This document shows, in pieces, positions 62,519-64,000 of a DNA stretch of 64,000 nucleotides. The notes beneath the pieces were generated by a model, which ran no database searches, was not told the DNA's origin, and was given only the letters and a program-made list of their open reading frames with translations. How positions within the stretch are numbered: the stretch's first letter is position 1; every line of letters starts with the position of its first letter. The stretch comes from Marinilabiliales bacterium (lineage in GTDB: Bacteria > Bacteroidota > Bacteroidia > Bacteroidales > ML635J-15). The stretch covers positions 115,476 to 179,475 of the forward strand of contig PKTB01000010.1 in assembly GCA_002869385.1 (NCBI GenBank). The letters run 5' to 3'. The translations under genes were made by a program, and so were the position numbers.

Positions 62519-64000
62519 ATTACTTCGATTTCCGGTACTGAATTCTGTGCCGGAGAAGAGATAATTGTTGACTATTCTGCAATAGGTTCTTATACAGGAA
62601 CAAATGCGTTTACTGTTATGTTGTCGGATGAAACCGGAGATTTTACTAGTGCTACAGATATTGGTTCTGTCGTTTCAGCCGTTTCTGGTTCTGTTACAGC
62701 AACCATCCCATTAAATATTCTGGAGTCATCTCTTTATAAAATTAAAATAGTTGCAACTGATCCGGTTTTTGAAAGTGATGTTTATGGAACAGATTTGACT
62801 TTACATCCAATTCCACTTGCCAATGCAGGTACGGATGAAGATATTTGTATTGGCAACTCTGTAACACTAACCGCAACCGGAGGTGATGATTATGAGTGGA
62901 GTTCCGGACAGTTAGTTGATGTAATCACAGTAAGTCCATTAGTTGATACAGAATATATTGTAACAGTTACTGATTCACACTCATGTGAAAATACAGATAC
63001 AGTAAATGTAATTGTTCACGATTTACCAATAGCTTTTGCTGGTGACGATGAAGATATCTGTATAGGAGAATCCGTAACATTAACTGCTACCGGAGGCGAC
63101 GATTACGAGTGGAGCTCGGGACAGTTAGTAGATATAATCACAGTAAGTCCATTAGTGGATACAGAATACATTGTAACAGTAACCGACACATGGATGTGTG
63201 AAAATACAGACACTGTAAATGTAAATGTCTTTGAAGTTTTTGCAGATGCAGGAACTGATGAAGAAATTTGTATCGGAGGCTCTGTAACATTAACAGCAAC
63301 AGGCGGAACAGGTTATGAATGGAGCACAGGAGATTTTGTTGACGCAATAACAGTAAGTCCAACAATAGATACAGAATATATTGTAACCGTTACTGGTGTA
63401 AATTCATGTACAGATACCGACACTGTTAACGTAATTGTTTACGATCTTCCACTTGCCAATGCAGGTACGGATGAAGATATTTGTATTGGTAACTCCGTAA
63501 CATTAACTGCAACTGGTGGAGACGATTACGAATGGAGTTCCGGTCAATTCGTAGATGCAATTACTGTAAGTCCACTGGTTGACACAGAATATATTGTTAC
63601 AGTTACTGATTCACACTCATGTGAAAATACTGATACAGTAAATGTAATAGTTCACGATTTGCCAACTGTAAATGCGGGATCTGATGAAGATATCTGTATT
63701 GGCGAATCAGTAATATTAACTGCTACCGGAGGCAATGATTACGAATGGAGCTCGGGACAGTTAGTTAATGTAATCACAGTAAGTCCATTAGTGGATACAG
63801 AATACATTGTAACAGTAACCGACACATGGATGTGTGAAAATACAGACACTGTAAATGTAAATGTCTTTGAAGTTTTTGCAGATGCAGGTACAGATGAAGA
63901 GATTTGTATTGGAGGTTCTGTAACACTAACTGCAACAGGTGGAACAGGCTATGAATGGAGTACTGGTGAATTTGTCGATGTAATAACAGTAAGCCCAACA
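62519..64000 (+). CDS. Multi-cohesin secreted protein, downstream part with tandem Ig-like repeats (runs off window)
   Basis: In-frame continuation of 61151-62518 up to base 64000, with no further stop. First comes an Ig-like domain (GTEFCAGEEIIVDYSAIGSYTG), then at least six ~71-residue repeats of the form NAGTDEDICIGxSVTLTATGG-DYEWSSGQ-VD-ITVSPLVDTEYIVTVTD--SCENTDTVNV. Each has two Cys likely to pair. They are PKD/Ig-like beta modules common in type IX adhesins. The sorting domain expected at the C-terminus must lie beyond the window. No start codon is proposed because it belongs to the same gene. Confidence 0.75.
   Translation, partial: MTSISGTEFCAGEEIIVDYSAIGSYTGTNAFTVMLSDETGDFTSATDIGSVVSAVSGSVTATIPLNILESSLYKIKIVATDPVFESDVYGTDLTLHPIPLANAGTDEDICIGNSVTLTATGGDDYEWSSGQLVDVITVSPLVDTEYIVTVTDSHSCENTDTVNVIVHDLPIAFAGDDEDICIGESVTLTATGGDDYEWSSGQLVDIITVSPLVDTEYIVTVTDTWMCENTDTVNVNVFEVFADAGTDEEICIGGSVTLTATGGTGYEWSTGDFVDAITVSPTIDTEYIVTVTGVNSCTDTDTVNVIVYDLPLANAGTDEDICIGNSVTLTATGGDDYEWSSGQFVDAITVSPLVDTEYIVTVTDSHSCENTDTVNVIVHDLPTVNAGSDEDICIGESVILTATGGNDYEWSSGQLVNVITVSPLVDTEYIVTVTDTWMCENTDTVNVNVFEVFADAGTDEEICIGGSVTLTATGGTGYEWSTGEFVDVITVSPT
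62812..64000 (+). repeat. Tandem duplication, 636-base period, with long identical stretch
   Basis: Three ~212-base units form a 636-base super-unit. Bases 63135-63252 are identical to 63771-63888 (118 bases). Other parts show scattered, mostly silent differences. This indicates recent duplication or ongoing gene conversion. Confidence 0.85.

Noticed and set aside
62812..64000. CRISPR array or other non-coding repeat array
   Set aside because: The repeats are ~212 bases, stay in frame, and encode PKD/Ig-like domains with no spacers.

Overview
The window is AT-rich chromosomal DNA from a member of the Bacteroidota, most likely a gliding-type, low-oxygen-adapted member of Bacteroidia or a relative. 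The evidence is SprA (the type IX secretion translocon), several secreted proteins with type IX C-terminal sorting domains (YPNP/HPNPF...G.Y), typical Bacteroidota gene orders (asnS-rpoN, ruvA-sprA-gcvH, purN diverging from acpP-fabF-rnc, mutL-rhomboid-rhomboid), Bacteroidota family proteins (DUF4834, DUF4476, IPExxxVDY) and TAnnTTTG promoter elements. I saw no tRNA, rRNA or CRISPR array.

Layout. 1-5.1 kb: asnS 3' end, rpoN, a PAP2-like membrane protein, DUF4834, an FkbM methyltransferase and a secreted nucleoside hydrolase fused to an FmdE-like domain. 5.4-12.6 kb (minus): a 1,901-residue C10 cysteine protease for type IX export and a DUF4476 gene. 12.7-24.5 kb: DUF3820, arfB-like, an NAD-dependent epimerase, a CDGSH protein, ruvA-sprA-gcvH and ispD. 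24.5-29.6 kb (minus): acyltransferase, heptose-7-phosphate kinase, SIMPL protein, small membrane protein, endonuclease I, purN. 29.8-40.7 kb: acpP-fabF-rnc, flippase, mutL, two rhomboids, an EEP-family protein, a methyltransferase and a HAD phosphatase. 40.7-45.9 kb: a redox/nitrosative-stress island with two cupins, a peroxiredoxin, a BFD-like ferredoxin, hybrid cluster protein, a 4Fe-4S protein and an HcpR-type regulator next to a perfect GTAAC-N4-GTTAC operator. 46-53 kb: two RemB-like outer-membrane proteins, an AAC(3)-family protein, small envelope proteins and ispE. 53.3-64 kb: two very large repetitive secreted proteins. The first has 21 Ig-like repeats, a dockerin-like module, a cohesin-like domain and a type IX signal. 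The second has three cohesin-like domains followed by tandem repeats running off the window.

The most unusual property is base-level. Eleven in-frame stop codons interrupt ten otherwise intact genes (PAP2-like, DUF4476, ruvA, sprA twice, acyltransferase, endonuclease I, mutL, RemB-like, both giant proteins), with no frameshift seen anywhere. Where the original residue can be inferred (Glu, Gly or Ser), the change is one G-to-T or C-to-A transversion. The same change explains losses at near-invariant residues: the AsnRS motif 3 Arg (now Ser), the ArfB GGQ motif (now GCQ), a heptose-kinase Gly (now Cys) and a peroxiredoxin Pro (now Gln). Because essential genes are hit, I think an 8-oxoguanine-type error in the DNA or consensus is likelier than real gene decay, but a G:C-to-T:A mutator is not excluded. 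Interrupted genes are therefore annotated both as read and as probably intended.

The best candidate for an under-described system is the 53-64 kb locus: a type IX-secreted surface assembly in which a dockerin-like/cohesin-bearing giant protein sits next to a multi-cohesin giant protein.
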